Notes: a model not told the origin generated them from the letters alone. A stretch of 40,691 nucleotides of DNA from Clostridia bacterium (GCA_017623355.1 JAGAPG010000026.1:1-40691), one strand, 5' to 3'. Shown: positions 22,914 to 32,452, counted from the stretch's first letter. Program-made: numbers and translations.

Positions 22914-25046
22914 ATGTTAAACCAAGCAAAATGGATATCTCATCCCAACGATGTTCAATTCGACTGTCCTCTTTTCAAGAAGGATTTTTCAGTAAATAAA
23001 GACGTAAAAAAAGCGATTATAACCATAACATCTCTTGGTTGCTACTATGCCACGCTAAACGGAAAAAGAATAGGCGACTTCGTTTTAGCTCCGGGCTGCA
23101 CCTCAAAAAGAAGAGTTCAGGTTCAAAGCTACGATATAACCTCTATGATTACAGAAAACAACTCTATTGAAGTTTTACTTGCAGAGGGGTGGTTCAAGGG
23201 CAGAATCAATTGGAGAAACAATCAGGAATTAAAGGAAATTACAAAATCACTTATTGCAGAAATAGAGATCATCTACAAAGACGGCAAAAAGGAGCTTATC
23301 GTAACCGATGAAAGCTGGAAGGTTAAGAAAAGCATCATATCATTTTCCGATTTTTACGACGGAGAGATCGTAGATGCCACCTCAAGCGACAGCTTCGTCA
23401 ATGTCTCGGTAAACGACTACGGTAAAAAAATGCTCGTTAAGCAGCAAGGCCCGTTCGTAAAGGAGCAGGAAACGATCCGCCCTATCGAAATTTTTAAAAC
23501 GCCAAAGGGAGAATCTGTTATTGATTTCGGTCAAAACCTTACCGGATATTTTGAAATCAACGTAAGCGCCAAAAAGGGAGACAAGGTCTCTCTCTCCTTT
23601 GCTGAGGTTCTCGACAAGAATGGGAATTTTTATACCGAAAACTACCGCAGTGCAAAAGCTCAGTTTGAATATACCTGTACTGATGGAGAGCAATCGTATA
23701 AACCCAAGCTCTCATTCTGGGGATATAGATATATAAGAGTAAACGAATTTCCCAACGAGCTTACCCTTGACAGCATAAAAGCAATCGTTATCCATTCAGA
23801 TATGAAGCGTACAGGATACCTTACATCATCAAATCCTATGCTCAATAAGCTTTTCAAAAACATCGTATGGGGGCAAAAAGGTAATTTTCTCGATATTCCT
23901 ACAGACTGTCCTCAAAGAGATGAGCGAATGGGCTGGACAGGAGATGCTGAGGTGTTTATAAAAACTGCCTCATACAACTATGATGTTGAAAAATTCTTTG
24001 AAAAATGGCTCACGGATTTATCTCTTGATCAATTTTCAAACGGCGGTATTCCTCACGTAATTCCTCAGTTTTGGAGTGACAATTCCTCCAGCGCTGCTTG
24101 GTCTGACGCTGCAACAATATGTCCTTGGCAGATCTATCTCACATACGGAAACCGCGATATTTTGAAGCGTCAGTATTCATCTATGTGTAAGTACATTAAA
24201 TACATAGGCAAGATTAGCAAAAGCAGATATCTTTGGACCGGATGTAAGCATTTTGGCGATTGGCTCGGTCTTGATGCTCCCGCAGGAAGCTACAAGGGCT
24301 CTTCAAACGAGGATTTCATAGCCTCGGTCTACTATGCATATTCCACCCTTCTTGTTTCAAAGATAGGCAAAATAATAGGTAAAAACACCGAAAAATACGA
24401 CGAGCTTTATGCAAATATCGTTGAAAAAACGAGAAAGACCTTCAAAAAATACAACACTCAAACCGAATGTGTTCTCGCTCTTTATTTCGATATTGCAGAA
24501 GACAAGGCGAGTGTTGCAAGGCAGCTTGCTGATATGATCGTTGCTAACGGCACAAGACTCCAAACAGGCTTTGTCGGTACCCCGTATCTTCTTCATGCTC
24601 TTTCTCAAAACGGATACTCCGAGCTTGCGTACGATCTTTTACTTCAGGATGCTTTTCCATCGTGGCTCTATTCCGTTAAATGCGGCGCCACCACCATTTG
24701 GGAGCACTGGGACGGAAGAAACGAGGACGGTGATTTTTGGTCCAAGGATATGAACTCCTTCAATCACTACGCTTACGGAAGCGTTGCCGATTGGGTATAC
24801 GGCGTTGCCTGCGGTATTCAAACCGTCGAGGACAAGCCGGGCTTTGAGGAAATAGTTATCGCTCCTGTGCCTACCGATAAAATAGATCATCTTTCCGCAT
24901 CGATCGAAACAAGACACGGTCTTGTAAGCTCTAAGTGGTATCACGAAAACGGAAGGATAAGATACGAAATAATAACTCCGTCAAGGACAAAAATAATAAT
25001 AGACGGAAAAGAATACAATGTCGAAAAAGGAACTTATATTTTCTAA
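22914..25046 (+). CDS. Alpha-L-rhamnosidase, GH78 family
   Basis: 710 aa from the ATG at 22914 (AAGGAGA upstream). The longer frame from 22869 runs through the promoter. The N-terminal beta modules include SLGCYYATLNGKRIGD and LAPGCTS, then VIDFGQNLTGYFEI. The barrel active-site stretch is DCPQRDERMGWTGD (331-344), the canonical GH78 motif. The C-terminal part has TTIWEHWDGRN and SFNHYAYGSVADW. It hydrolyses terminal alpha-L-rhamnose. There is no signal peptide, so it is cytoplasmic. Unlike the GH78 at 3352 its active-site motif is intact. The mnmA ATG follows its stop codon with no gap. Confidence 0.93.
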   Translation: MLNQAKWISHPNDVQFDCPLFKKDFSVNKDVKKAIITITSLGCYYATLNGKRIGDFVLAPGCTSKRRVQVQSYDITSMITENNSIEVLLAEGWFKGRINWRNNQELKEITKSLIAEIEIIYKDGKKELIVTDESWKVKKSIISFSDFYDGEIVDATSSDSFVNVSVNDYGKKMLVKQQGPFVKEQETIRPIEIFKTPKGESVIDFGQNLTGYFEINVSAKKGDKVSLSFAEVLDKNGNFYTENYRSAKAQFEYTCTDGEQSYKPKLSFWGYRYIRVNEFPNELTLDSIKAIVIHSDMKRTGYLTSSNPMLNKLFKNIVWGQKGNFLDIPTDCPQRDERMGWTGDAEVFIKTASYNYDVEKFFEKWLTDLSLDQFSNGGIPHVIPQFWSDNSSSAAWSDAATICPWQIYLTYGNRDILKRQYSSMCKYIKYIGKISKSRYLWTGCKHFGDWLGLDAPAGSYKGSSNEDFIASVYYAYSTLLVSKIGKIIGKNTEKYDELYANIVEKTRKTFKKYNTQTECVLALYFDIAEDKASVARQLADMIVANGTRLQTGFVGTPYLLHALSQNGYSELAYDLLLQDAFPSWLYSVKCGATTIWEHWDGRNEDGDFWSKDMNSFNHYAYGSVADWVYGVACGIQTVEDKPGFEEIVIAPVPTDKIDHLSASIETRHGLVSSKWYHENGRIRYEIITPSRTKIIIDGKEYNVEKGTYIF

Positions 25047-26111
25047 ATGAACAAAACCTTAGTTGCTGTAAGCGGAGGGGTTGACTCCTGTGCCGCATTA
25101 CTGATTTTAAAAAACGCGGGCTATGATCTGCACGCGGTTACCATGAAGCTTCACTCTGAAAAGGATACTTTTGAAAACGGGTGTCTTACAAACAAGGACA
25201 TTAACGATGCCCGAAGCGTTTGTGAGCATCTTAACATTTCTTATGAGGTTGTTGATTTTTCCGAGGACTTTGAAAAATACGTTATTGCCCCATTTGTTCG
25301 CGCATATGAGATAGGGGCTACTCCAAACCCTTGTATTGAATGTAATTTTCATATGAAATTTGATAAGCTTTTTGAGTTTGGAAGATCTATGGGATATGAA
25401 AATATAGCCACGGGTCACTATGCACGCATTGAATTTGACGAAAAATACGGACGCAAGGTGTTAAAAAAGGCTGCATTCGCAAGCAAGGATCAGAGCTACG
25501 TTCTTTTTAGGCTCTCACGCGAGCAGATTGATCATACACTATTCCCACTCGGAAGCATATCAAAGGACGAGGCAAGAGAGCTTGCAAAAAATGCAGGACT
25601 TAATATAAGCACAAAAAAGGAAAGTCAGGATATTTGCTTCATACCCGACGGAGATTATGCTTCGTTTATAGAAAAATACACTAAAAAAACATACCCCTGC
25701 GGAGATTTCATCCGAAAAGACGGGAAGCTCCTCGGAAAGCACAAGGGTATAATAAGATATACTATAGGTCAGCGAAAGGGACTCGGATTAGCGCTTGATC
25801 GCTCAATGTATGTTTGCCGAAAGGATCCTGTTAAAAATGAAGTCATTATAGGAGACAACGAGGATCTTTTCTCAAAGGAGCTTTGGGCAGACCATGTAAA
25901 TCTAAGCGCAATCGATTCTATCGACACTCCTCTGCGCCTTTTTGCTAAAATAAGATACAAGCAAGATGAAAAAAGCGCGACAGTAACAATGGAAAACGGA
26001 CTCTTGCACGTTGTGTTTGATGAGCCTCAAAGAGCTATATGCACGGGACAAAGTGTTGTTTTATACGATGGAGATACAGTAATCGGCGGAGGTATAATCT
26101 GCAGGACCTGA
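25047..26111 (+). CDS. mnmA: tRNA-uridine 2-sulfurtransferase
   Basis: 354 aa. It thiolates U34 of tRNA-Lys, -Glu and -Gln. The ATP-pyrophosphatase motif is SGGVDS (9-14). The two catalytic cysteines are Cys99 in the PNPCIECN segment and Cys197 in SQDICFIP. Also present are ATGHYAR and QRKGLGLA. It starts directly after the rhamnosidase stop codon. The only ribosome-like site (AAGGA) is about 15 bases upstream inside the rhamnosidase gene, so it may rely on translational coupling. That is an odd partnership for a housekeeping gene. Confidence 0.95.
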   Translation: MNKTLVAVSGGVDSCAALLILKNAGYDLHAVTMKLHSEKDTFENGCLTNKDINDARSVCEHLNISYEVVDFSEDFEKYVIAPFVRAYEIGATPNPCIECNFHMKFDKLFEFGRSMGYENIATGHYARIEFDEKYGRKVLKKAAFASKDQSYVLFRLSREQIDHTLFPLGSISKDEARELAKNAGLNISTKKESQDICFIPDGDYASFIEKYTKKTYPCGDFIRKDGKLLGKHKGIIRYTIGQRKGLGLALDRSMYVCRKDPVKNEVIIGDNEDLFSKELWADHVNLSAIDSIDTPLRLFAKIRYKQDEKSATVTMENGLLHVVFDEPQRAICTGQSVVLYDGDTVIGGGIICRT

Positions 26112-26390
26112 TCACATATTCGGCAGACATACCTTGCACGAGACATAACCACATTCTCGCATAAAATCAAGATCGTTAAATATCTTTTTATTTTCACTCG
26201 GTATTTTATAAGTATATTTACAGTACGGAGAGTGGAATTTTTGATCACGGGTATCAACGATATATTCGGTAAAATCTGACGTATGCTCCGCTGTTATCTC
26301 TTTTGGCGTGTCGTTTTTTATCACTGTGTCATCAGCGCACGAAAGTGTGAAAATCGCACACAGGGTAAGTAATATTGACAGTTTTCTCAC
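26112..26390 (-). CDS. Small lipoprotein with an Ada-like cysteine motif
   Basis: 92 aa from the GTG at 26390, preceded by AAAGGAGGTG. An earlier GTG (26399) lies inside that site. A signal peptide with lipobox FTLSC (Cys18) is followed by a ~25-residue linker and a C-terminal module, YIVDTRDQKFHSPYC through SCKVCLPNM. The pattern (F/Y)H..xC...GYxxCKxC resembles the metal-binding domain of Ada-like and secreted competence-associated proteins. It probably binds a metal or a redox partner at the membrane. It converges on and directly abuts mnmA, with no terminator between them. Confidence 0.7.
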   Translation of the reverse strand: MRKLSILLTLCAIFTLSCADDTVIKNDTPKEITAEHTSDFTEYIVDTRDQKFHSPYCKYTYKIPSENKKIFNDLDFMRECGYVSCKVCLPNM

Positions 26391-26422
26391 AAAAAGCACC
26401 TCCTTTTAATCTTCACTAAGTA

Positions 26423-26451
26423 ATTTTAACATTTTTGCAAAGGAATTTCAA
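26423..26451 (-). promoter_or_regulatory. Promoter of the small lipoprotein gene
   Basis: On the minus strand, TTGAAA (26451-26446), 17 bases, TAAAAT (26428-26423). It overlaps the ribosome site of the divergent DUF896 gene. Confidence 0.65.
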
Positions 26452-26453
26452 CT

Positions 26454-26672
26454 GTGGAAAAGAAAAAAATCGAAAGAATAAATTTTCTTGCAAGAAAGCA
26501 ACGTGATCAAGGTCTTTCCGATGAGGAAAGAGCTGAACAGTCCGCGCTTCGCGAGGAATATATTTTGGGCTTTCGCGCCTCTATACGTGGAATTATGGAC
26601 AATACATATATTCAACGTCCCGACGGTACGAAAACGAAAGTGGAAAAATCAAAACCCAAGCCCAAGCATTAA
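26454..26672 (+). CDS. UPF0291/DUF896 family protein (YnzC-like)
   Basis: 72 aa, GTG start with AAAGGAA about 8 bases upstream. The family pattern is clear: INFLARKQRDQGLSDEERAEQ, then REEYILGFRAS(I)RG. It is a small cytosolic helical-hairpin protein, in Bacillus linked to the SOS-regulated yneA operon, with no defined biochemical role. The C-terminal tail is lysine/proline-rich (KVEKSKPKPKH). Confidence 0.85.
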   Translation: MEKKKIERINFLARKQRDQGLSDEERAEQSALREEYILGFRASIRGIMDNTYIQRPDGTKTKVEKSKPKPKH

Positions 26673-26740
26673 AAAACACTCCTGCTACATAATTTGATAC
26701 TCCAAACGGAGTATCCCGATATGTCGTGGGAGTTTTTATA
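26672..26740 (+). terminator. Multi-helix terminator-like structure after the DUF896 gene
   Basis: Three nested helices: ACTCC (26678-26682) with GGAGT (26729-26733), ACAT (26687-26690) with ATGT (26721-26724), and a perfect 8-bp hairpin GATACTCC (26696-26703) with GGAGTATC (26708-26715). A T-run follows. It begins at the stop codon of the DUF896 gene. It is larger than an ordinary terminator. The rest of the gap to 26860 holds the topB promoter. Confidence 0.55.
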
Positions 26741-26798
26741 TTTTTCTTTTTCGTTATATTTTATTTATATATTTTCAAAAAATATTTTTAGCTTTGCC

Positions 26799-26827
26799 TT
26801 GATTTAAAGGATATTGTATGGTAAAAT
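26799..26827 (+). promoter_or_regulatory. Promoter of the topB operon
   Basis: TTGATT (26799-26804), 17-base spacer, TAAAAT (26822-26827), 33 bases upstream of the topB ATG. Confidence 0.6.
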
Positions 26828-26859
26828 GAATTTACTGTCACAGAAGGGAGACTCGATTT

Positions 26860-29037
26860 ATGTATCTTATAATCGCCGAAAAACCGTCGCTTGCAAGAAA
26901 TATAATCGCAGGAATTGCAAGCGTTCAGGATAACGAAATGAAAAAATATAACGGCTACTATCAAGGCGGCAGCTTTATAGTTACATGGGTGTTCGGACAC
27001 CTTTTTTCGCTTGCCGATATCGAGGATTATTCTCCTTCCGAAAATCCGAAATGGACTATGGACAATCTTCCTTGCTTTCCAAAGGAGTTTAAATTCAATC
27101 TCAAAAAGGGCAAGGATAAAAAGGTTGATCCGGGTGTAAAAAAGCAATTCGACACTATAAAATATCTTTGTAACAGAGATGATGTCGATACTATTGTAAA
27201 TGCAGGCGACTCAGACCGTGAAGGTGAGATAATCGTTCGTCTTTGCGTAAGCCATGCGCTAAAAACAGAAAAGAAATTCGTCCGTCTTTGGTTGCCCGAC
27301 CAGACTCCGCAAACGATAAAGCAGGCTCTTTCAGAAATGAAGGATGAAAAGGAATACCAAGCTCTTGCAAACGAGGGCTTTGCAAGAACATATATAGACT
27401 GGCTCTACGGAGTAAATCTCACACGCTTCGCTACTCTTAAAACAGGAAAGCTTTTGCGAGTTGGCCGCGTTATAGTTCCTATCGTAAAGGCTATTTATGA
27501 CAGAGATACCGAAATAAGAAGCTTTGTACCCGAAAAATATTATGTTATCTCCTCACATGAAAAAACCAACGAGGAATTTGTTGATCTTACTTCAAAATCT
27601 AAATTCACAAAGGACGAATATCAAAACGCCATTGAGGCTTGTACGAAATATAACGGACAGATAGCTACTGTAACTCACGTAAAAACCAAGCAGGACGTTT
27701 TATATCCGCCGAAGCTCTTTTCGCTTTCCAAGCTTCAGAGCTATCTCGGTAAAAAATTCAAGCTTTCTATGGATGAAACTCTTTCAACTGTTCAAAAGCT
27801 TTATGAGGACGGTTATGTTACCTATCCGCGTACGAACTCCGAATATCTTGCATCTGCCGAACAGGGCAAGGTAAAAAGCATTATAGAAAACATCGCAAAG
27901 CTTAACTATCCTGTTAAATTCAGATTTTCAAAGAGCATTTTTGACGATTCCAAAATAGAATCCCACTCTGCTCTTACGCCGACATATAAAATTCCTAAGC
28001 CAAGCGACCTTACAGAGCGAGAAAAAACTGTATACACAGCTATTTTAAGACGCTTTGTTGCTGTTTTTTGCGCAGACGAATGTATAATTGAGCGTAGCGA
28101 AATAAAGATCAAGGTTGGCGAGCTTGAGGAGTTCACTCTCAAGGGAACTGTAATTTTAGAGCCCGGATGGACAAAATTTGACGAATACACTCAAAAGGAC
28201 AAGATCCTTCCAAAGCTTGAAATGGGCGACGTTGTAAATATAAATTTCCAGCCTTGTGAAAAAGAAACAACTCCGCCTAAGCATTATACGATAGAGACAC
28301 TTAATAATTATCTCAAAAATCCGTTTAGAGAGGATAAAGCCAACGCCGAGGAAAACGATGACGAGGAATATCGCGCTATATTCGAGGGACTTGAGCTCGG
28401 CACTGAGGCTACGCGTACGGGAATTATCGAAAACGCCTGCAATAGTGCATATATTTCTCTTAAAAAAGATTCATATTACATTCTTCCCGACGGCGAATAT
28501 CTTATAGAATCGCTTTCTCAGCTCGGTATCATAATGGATAAATACAAAACATCCGAGCTCGGTCAATCTTTAAAGAAGGTTTTCAAGGGTGAATGTACGA
28601 TAAACGATAGCGTTTCTCTGGCTCAAAACGAAATACAAAATGTATTTAATATGTCAAAGGACGTTGAGGTCGAAAAGGATACAAACATCGGTCTTTATGG
28701 CGATGTTGCGGGAATTTGTCCGGCTTGCGGCGGAAGGGTCGTTCGTACAAAATTCGGCTACGGATGCGAAAATTATAAAGACGGCTGTAAGTTTTCAATA
28801 TCCAAAACCATCTGTTCGCGCACAATATCAATGTCTAACGTAAAAATGCTTCTTGCTACCGGCAAGACGAGCAAGATACAAGGCTTCATCTCTAAAAACA
28901 AAAAAAGCTTTGATGCTGCACTGAAGCTTGATGAAAATAACAAGGTGGTATTTGATTTTCCAAATCCCGTCCCTCAAAAGCCTCAAGCCGAAAAAGCACC
29001 TGTAAAGAAAACGTATAAAAAAGCCGCAAAAAAATAA
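26860..29037 (+). CDS. topB: DNA topoisomerase III (type IA)
   Basis: 725 aa, SD AGAAGGGAG. The Toprim domain has EKPSLARN (7-14) and the acidic triad DSDRE (117-121). The catalytic Tyr322 is in GYVTYPRTNSEYL. A single zinc-ribbon-like segment, CPACGG...CENYKDGC, lies near 635-660, then a basic tail rich in Lys. It relaxes or decatenates negatively supercoiled DNA. The toxic-plasmid-type TopB of mobile elements is similar, but position with rimI/tsaD/dnaI favours a chromosomal gene. Confidence 0.93.
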   Translation: MYLIIAEKPSLARNIIAGIASVQDNEMKKYNGYYQGGSFIVTWVFGHLFSLADIEDYSPSENPKWTMDNLPCFPKEFKFNLKKGKDKKVDPGVKKQFDTIKYLCNRDDVDTIVNAGDSDREGEIIVRLCVSHALKTEKKFVRLWLPDQTPQTIKQALSEMKDEKEYQALANEGFARTYIDWLYGVNLTRFATLKTGKLLRVGRVIVPIVKAIYDRDTEIRSFVPEKYYVISSHEKTNEEFVDLTSKSKFTKDEYQNAIEACTKYNGQIATVTHVKTKQDVLYPPKLFSLSKLQSYLGKKFKLSMDETLSTVQKLYEDGYVTYPRTNSEYLASAEQGKVKSIIENIAKLNYPVKFRFSKSIFDDSKIESHSALTPTYKIPKPSDLTEREKTVYTAILRRFVAVFCADECIIERSEIKIKVGELEEFTLKGTVILEPGWTKFDEYTQKDKILPKLEMGDVVNINFQPCEKETTPPKHYTIETLNNYLKNPFREDKANAEENDDEEYRAIFEGLELGTEATRTGIIENACNSAYISLKKDSYYILPDGEYLIESLSQLGIIMDKYKTSELGQSLKKVFKGECTINDSVSLAQNEIQNVFNMSKDVEVEKDTNIGLYGDVAGICPACGGRVVRTKFGYGCENYKDGCKFSISKTICSRTISMSNVKMLLATGKTSKIQGFISKNKKSFDAALKLDENNKVVFDFPNPVPQKPQAEKAPVKKTYKKAAKK

Positions 29038-29074
29038 AACTAACCATATAGACAATCGAAAAGGATGATGATTT

Positions 29075-29521
29075 TTGGCTATTGATTTTACTGTAAGACA
29101 TATGAAAAAGAGCGATCTTGACGCTGTTTTTCTCATAGAAGAAGAATGCTTCTCTGTTCCATGGTCAAAGCGCTCGTTATCAGAGGCTTTTTCGCACACT
29201 CCCTGGCAGTTTTTCGTTGCTGAGCACGAAAAAAATATAGTTGGCTACGGCGGAGTATATATGATACTTGACGAAGGGCAGATATCTAATATTGCTGTTT
29301 TATCCTCCTTTAGAGGAAACGGCATCGGCTTTGCCATTCTTAACAAAATAATCGATCATTCAAAGGCTCAAGGGGCTGTAAGGATCACGCTTGAGCTGAG
29401 AGAATCAAATAATCCTGCGCGTGCCCTATACGAAAAATGCGGTTTCATTCAAGTAGGATGCAGACCAAATTACTACACTCACCCTGTTGAAAATGCAATT
29501 TTAATGGATAAAAATTTATAA
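29075..29521 (+). CDS. rimI: Ribosomal protein S18-alanine N-acetyltransferase
   Basis: 148 aa. The TTG at 29075 is the only in-frame start with a usable ribosome site (AAGGA 9 bases upstream). ATG triplets at 29065 and 29068 are out of frame. It is a GNAT fold with ISNIAVLSSFRGNGIG (acetyl-CoA loop) and ALYEKCGFIQVGCRPNYY. It N-acetylates S18. It precedes tsaD by 11 bases, the standard bacterial pairing. Confidence 0.9.
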   Translation: MAIDFTVRHMKKSDLDAVFLIEEECFSVPWSKRSLSEAFSHTPWQFFVAEHEKNIVGYGGVYMILDEGQISNIAVLSSFRGNGIGFAILNKIIDHSKAQGAVRITLELRESNNPARALYEKCGFIQVGCRPNYYTHPVENAILMDKNL

Positions 29522-29532
29522 AAGAGGTACAA

Positions 29533-30534
29533 ATGTATATTTTATCTTTTGAATCTTCTTGCGACGAAACCGCCTGCGCAGTATGCGAAATAGACGATAC
29601 GGCAAGAACGGTAAAATCAAATATAATAGCCTCATCAGTCGATATACAGGCTCTTTACGGCGGTGTTGTTCCCGAAATTGCGAGCCGTGCTCATATTGAG
29701 GCAATTTCTAAAATAACATATGAAGCGTTAAAGCAAGCCAATATATCCATAAACGAGATAGGCGCTATAGCTGTAACTAACGGTCCGGGGCTTATCGGCG
29801 CTTTGCTCGTTGGCGTGAATTTTGCAAAATCGCTTGCCTTCGCTAACAACATCCCCTTAGTTCCTGTAGATCATATAAAGGGACACGTGGCGGCAAATTA
29901 CCTTACCTATCAGGAGCTTAAGCCGCCGTTTCTTGCTCTTGTTGTTTCCGGCGGTCACACATCGTTTTTTGATGTAAAATCGTACACATCCCTCACCGAA
30001 ATCGCATCCACACGCGATGACGCCATTGGAGAATGCTTCGACAAGATCGGCAGAGTGATGGGTCTTCCATATCCGGGCGGAGCTGCTATGGACAAATTAG
30101 CTACACAGGGTGACCAAAAATCCATACCTTTTCCCTCGCCTGCCATAAGCTCTCATACTCTTGATTTTTCATTCAGCGGACTTAAAACCGCCGTAATAAA
30201 TTACATAAACACCAAACGCCAAAAGGGCGAGGAGCTTGAAAAAGAAAACATTGCCGCATCCGTAACAAAAACCATTGTTGATGCTGTAAGATCAAAAATA
30301 TCGGATGCGCTAAGACTCACAGGATACGACAAGGTCGTTCTTGCCGGCGGAGTGAGCGCAAACTCACATTTGCGTAAAGGTATAAAAGAAGAATGTGACA
30401 AATGCGGAGCTGCATTTTTTGCCCCGGAGCTACGTCTTTGTGGAGATAACGCCGCTATGATAGGAGCTCAAGGGTATTATGAATTTATGGATGGTGCAAG
30501 AGCTGACGAGGCTCTTAACGCTTATCCAAGTTAA
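29533..30534 (+). CDS. tsaD: tRNA N6-adenosine threonylcarbamoyltransferase
   Basis: 333 aa, SD AAAGAGG. The ASKHA fold begins ILSFESSCDETAC. Metal ligands are in VDHIKGH. Other hallmarks are GPGLIGALLVG, VVSGGHTS and LAGGVSANS. Together with TsaB/C/E it makes t6A37 in tRNAs reading ANN codons. TsaB and TsaE, often adjacent, are not in this window. Confidence 0.95.
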   Translation: MYILSFESSCDETACAVCEIDDTARTVKSNIIASSVDIQALYGGVVPEIASRAHIEAISKITYEALKQANISINEIGAIAVTNGPGLIGALLVGVNFAKSLAFANNIPLVPVDHIKGHVAANYLTYQELKPPFLALVVSGGHTSFFDVKSYTSLTEIASTRDDAIGECFDKIGRVMGLPYPGGAAMDKLATQGDQKSIPFPSPAISSHTLDFSFSGLKTAVINYINTKRQKGEELEKENIAASVTKTIVDAVRSKISDALRLTGYDKVVLAGGVSANSHLRKGIKEECDKCGAAFFAPELRLCGDNAAMIGAQGYYEFMDGARADEALNAYPS

Positions 30535-30546
30535 ACGGAGATTTTT

Positions 30547-31464
30547 ATGAAAATCAATATAAAGTACGGAAGAAAAATCCTTAACCTTCCTGCGAAAATT
30601 GTCAAAATTGCTCCAAGTGCCTCAAAAGAGGATCTTTGCGTTATAATAAGTCTTTTCGCTTATAGCGATTATCTTGATAATTTTGAAAGCGTAATCGGGG
30701 ATTTTTCTGAGAAGATCGGCGTAGGCATAAATAAAATACATTCCTCGCTTGCTTTTTGGGCAGAAAACGGAGTTATTTCCGTTGAAGGTCTTAATATAGG
30801 CGTAGAGTCTGCCTCCTCTATTTCCTCTGCTCCTACTTATACAGGAGCGCAGATATCAAAATTTGTTGAGGAAAACAAGACTATCGGCACTCTTTTCAAA
30901 TCCTGTCAATCTATTATGGGCAAGGATTTTAACACTCACGATCACAATAATATTATAAGATTGAAAAATTATTTTAGCTTCAGCGATGAATATATAATGC
31001 TTCTTTTAGCACATTGTGTAGAGCTTGGCAAGGATAATTGGAAATACATAACCAAGACCGCAACAAATCTATACGAGGAAGGCATAGATACATATAGAAA
31101 GCTTGAGGAGCACTTTGCAAAGCGTAAAAACGCACTCTCTCTCGAAAGCAAGGTGCGCGATATTTTCGGTATCGGCGCAAGAGAGCTCACTCCAACGGAG
31201 AAAACAAAAATAGGCGCTTGGTCCGATGCTGAGCTTGATATAGACTTCATAAGAGAGGCTTATAATATAACTATCGCAAAAACTCAAAAGGCTTCCATAG
31301 CCTATACTGCAAAGATCATAGAAAATTGGCTTTCAAGCGGTATCCGTACCGCCGAGGATGCAAAAGCCAACGAGGCTCAATACAAGAAAAACTCAAGCAT
31401 ATCAACATTTGATACAGATGACTTTTTCGATGCGGCACTTCGCCGTTCATACAAAGATAAATAG
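30547..31464 (+). CDS. DnaD-domain replication/primosome protein
   Basis: 305 aa, SD GGAG. An N-terminal winged-helix half (about 1-100) is followed by a DnaD C-terminal domain (about 195-285) with TYRKLEEHFAKR and the conserved YTAKIIENWLSSGIRT (YxxxIxxxWxxxGI) motif. Such proteins remodel origin or replication-fork DNA and recruit the helicase loader. The dnaI-like loader gene follows by 9 bases, as in other Firmicutes. Confidence 0.85.
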   Translation: MKINIKYGRKILNLPAKIVKIAPSASKEDLCVIISLFAYSDYLDNFESVIGDFSEKIGVGINKIHSSLAFWAENGVISVEGLNIGVESASSISSAPTYTGAQISKFVEENKTIGTLFKSCQSIMGKDFNTHDHNNIIRLKNYFSFSDEYIMLLLAHCVELGKDNWKYITKTATNLYEEGIDTYRKLEEHFAKRKNALSLESKVRDIFGIGARELTPTEKTKIGAWSDAELDIDFIREAYNITIAKTQKASIAYTAKIIENWLSSGIRTAEDAKANEAQYKKNSSISTFDTDDFFDAALRRSYKDK

Positions 31465-31473
31465 GAGATTATT

Positions 31474-32439
31474 ATGGCTTATTCCAAGAAAAGCGTTGAC
31501 TTCGTAAAGGAATTGCTTGAAAAAAAGCGCCAAAAAAGTGAGCAAGCGCGTCTTGCGCGTCTTAACGAGGTCTATTCTGCCATTCCCGAGATTGCGTCAA
31601 TAGACGCAGAGCTTTCAAATGTCGCAAACGAAATTATGGAAGCTATATCATTGGGAAAGGAATCCTGTGCTCAAAGAATAGAAAATATAAAAGCAAAAAA
31701 TCTTGCTCTGCAAGAAAAACGCGCATCGCTCCTTAACGAAAAGGGCTTCGGTGCTCGTTATACGGACCGCGAATATGACTGCCCTATATGCAAGGACACC
31801 GGATATGCAGGAGTCAGAATGTGCTCATGCTTCAGAAATGCTATAGTTTTGAAGGAATATGAGCTTTCCGGACTTGGCAACCTTTTGAAAAAGCAAAACT
31901 TTGAATCCTTCTCCCTTGATTTTTATTCCGGCAGCGATAAGGATTATATGACAGAAAACTATAATGACCTTTATAGTTTTGCTCATAATTTTGATATTGA
32001 CAAGCGTTCGTTTCTTCTCTACGGAGGAACAGGGCTCGGAAAGACTCATCTTTCTACATCCGTTGCTAAATATCTTATAGATAACGGCTATAATGTTATA
32101 TACGAAACCGCGCAAAATATCTTTTCCGATTTTGAAAAAGACAGATTCAGAGACCGATTCTTCCAAGAAGAACCAATATCAAACAAATATCTTGAATGTG
32201 ATCTTCTTATAATTGATGATCTTGGAACGGAGATAGTTTCAGCGTTCACCGTTTCCTGTCTTTACAATATTATAAATACACGTTTAAACAAGGATCTGCC
32301 CATAATCGCAAACACAAATCTTCGTCAGGATGAAATAAGAAAGCTGTATCAGGACAGAATAACATCCCGTCTTTTTGGCGAATTCATTATTAAGAGATTT
32401 ATGGGTGAGGATATAAGAAAACAAAAAATTTTAAAATAA
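31474..32439 (+). CDS. Replicative helicase loader, DnaI/DnaC-type AAA+ ATPase
   Basis: 321 aa. An N-terminal charged coil (1-95) is followed by a zinc site C103-x2-C106...C117-x-C119 (CPICKDTG, CSC). The AAA+ core has Walker A GGTGLGKT (184-191), Walker B DLLIIDDLG (about 245-253) and a sensor region with IANTNLR. It loads the DnaB/DnaC helicase. It is the last gene of the topB operon. Only 13 bases separate its stop codon from the -35 box of the rplJ promoter, and no terminator is visible between them. Confidence 0.9.
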   Translation: MAYSKKSVDFVKELLEKKRQKSEQARLARLNEVYSAIPEIASIDAELSNVANEIMEAISLGKESCAQRIENIKAKNLALQEKRASLLNEKGFGARYTDREYDCPICKDTGYAGVRMCSCFRNAIVLKEYELSGLGNLLKKQNFESFSLDFYSGSDKDYMTENYNDLYSFAHNFDIDKRSFLLYGGTGLGKTHLSTSVAKYLIDNGYNVIYETAQNIFSDFEKDRFRDRFFQEEPISNKYLECDLLIIDDLGTEIVSAFTVSCLYNIINTRLNKDLPIIANTNLRQDEIRKLYQDRITSRLFGEFIIKRFMGEDIRKQKILK

Positions 32440-32452
32440 TTCAAAAAAGCAC

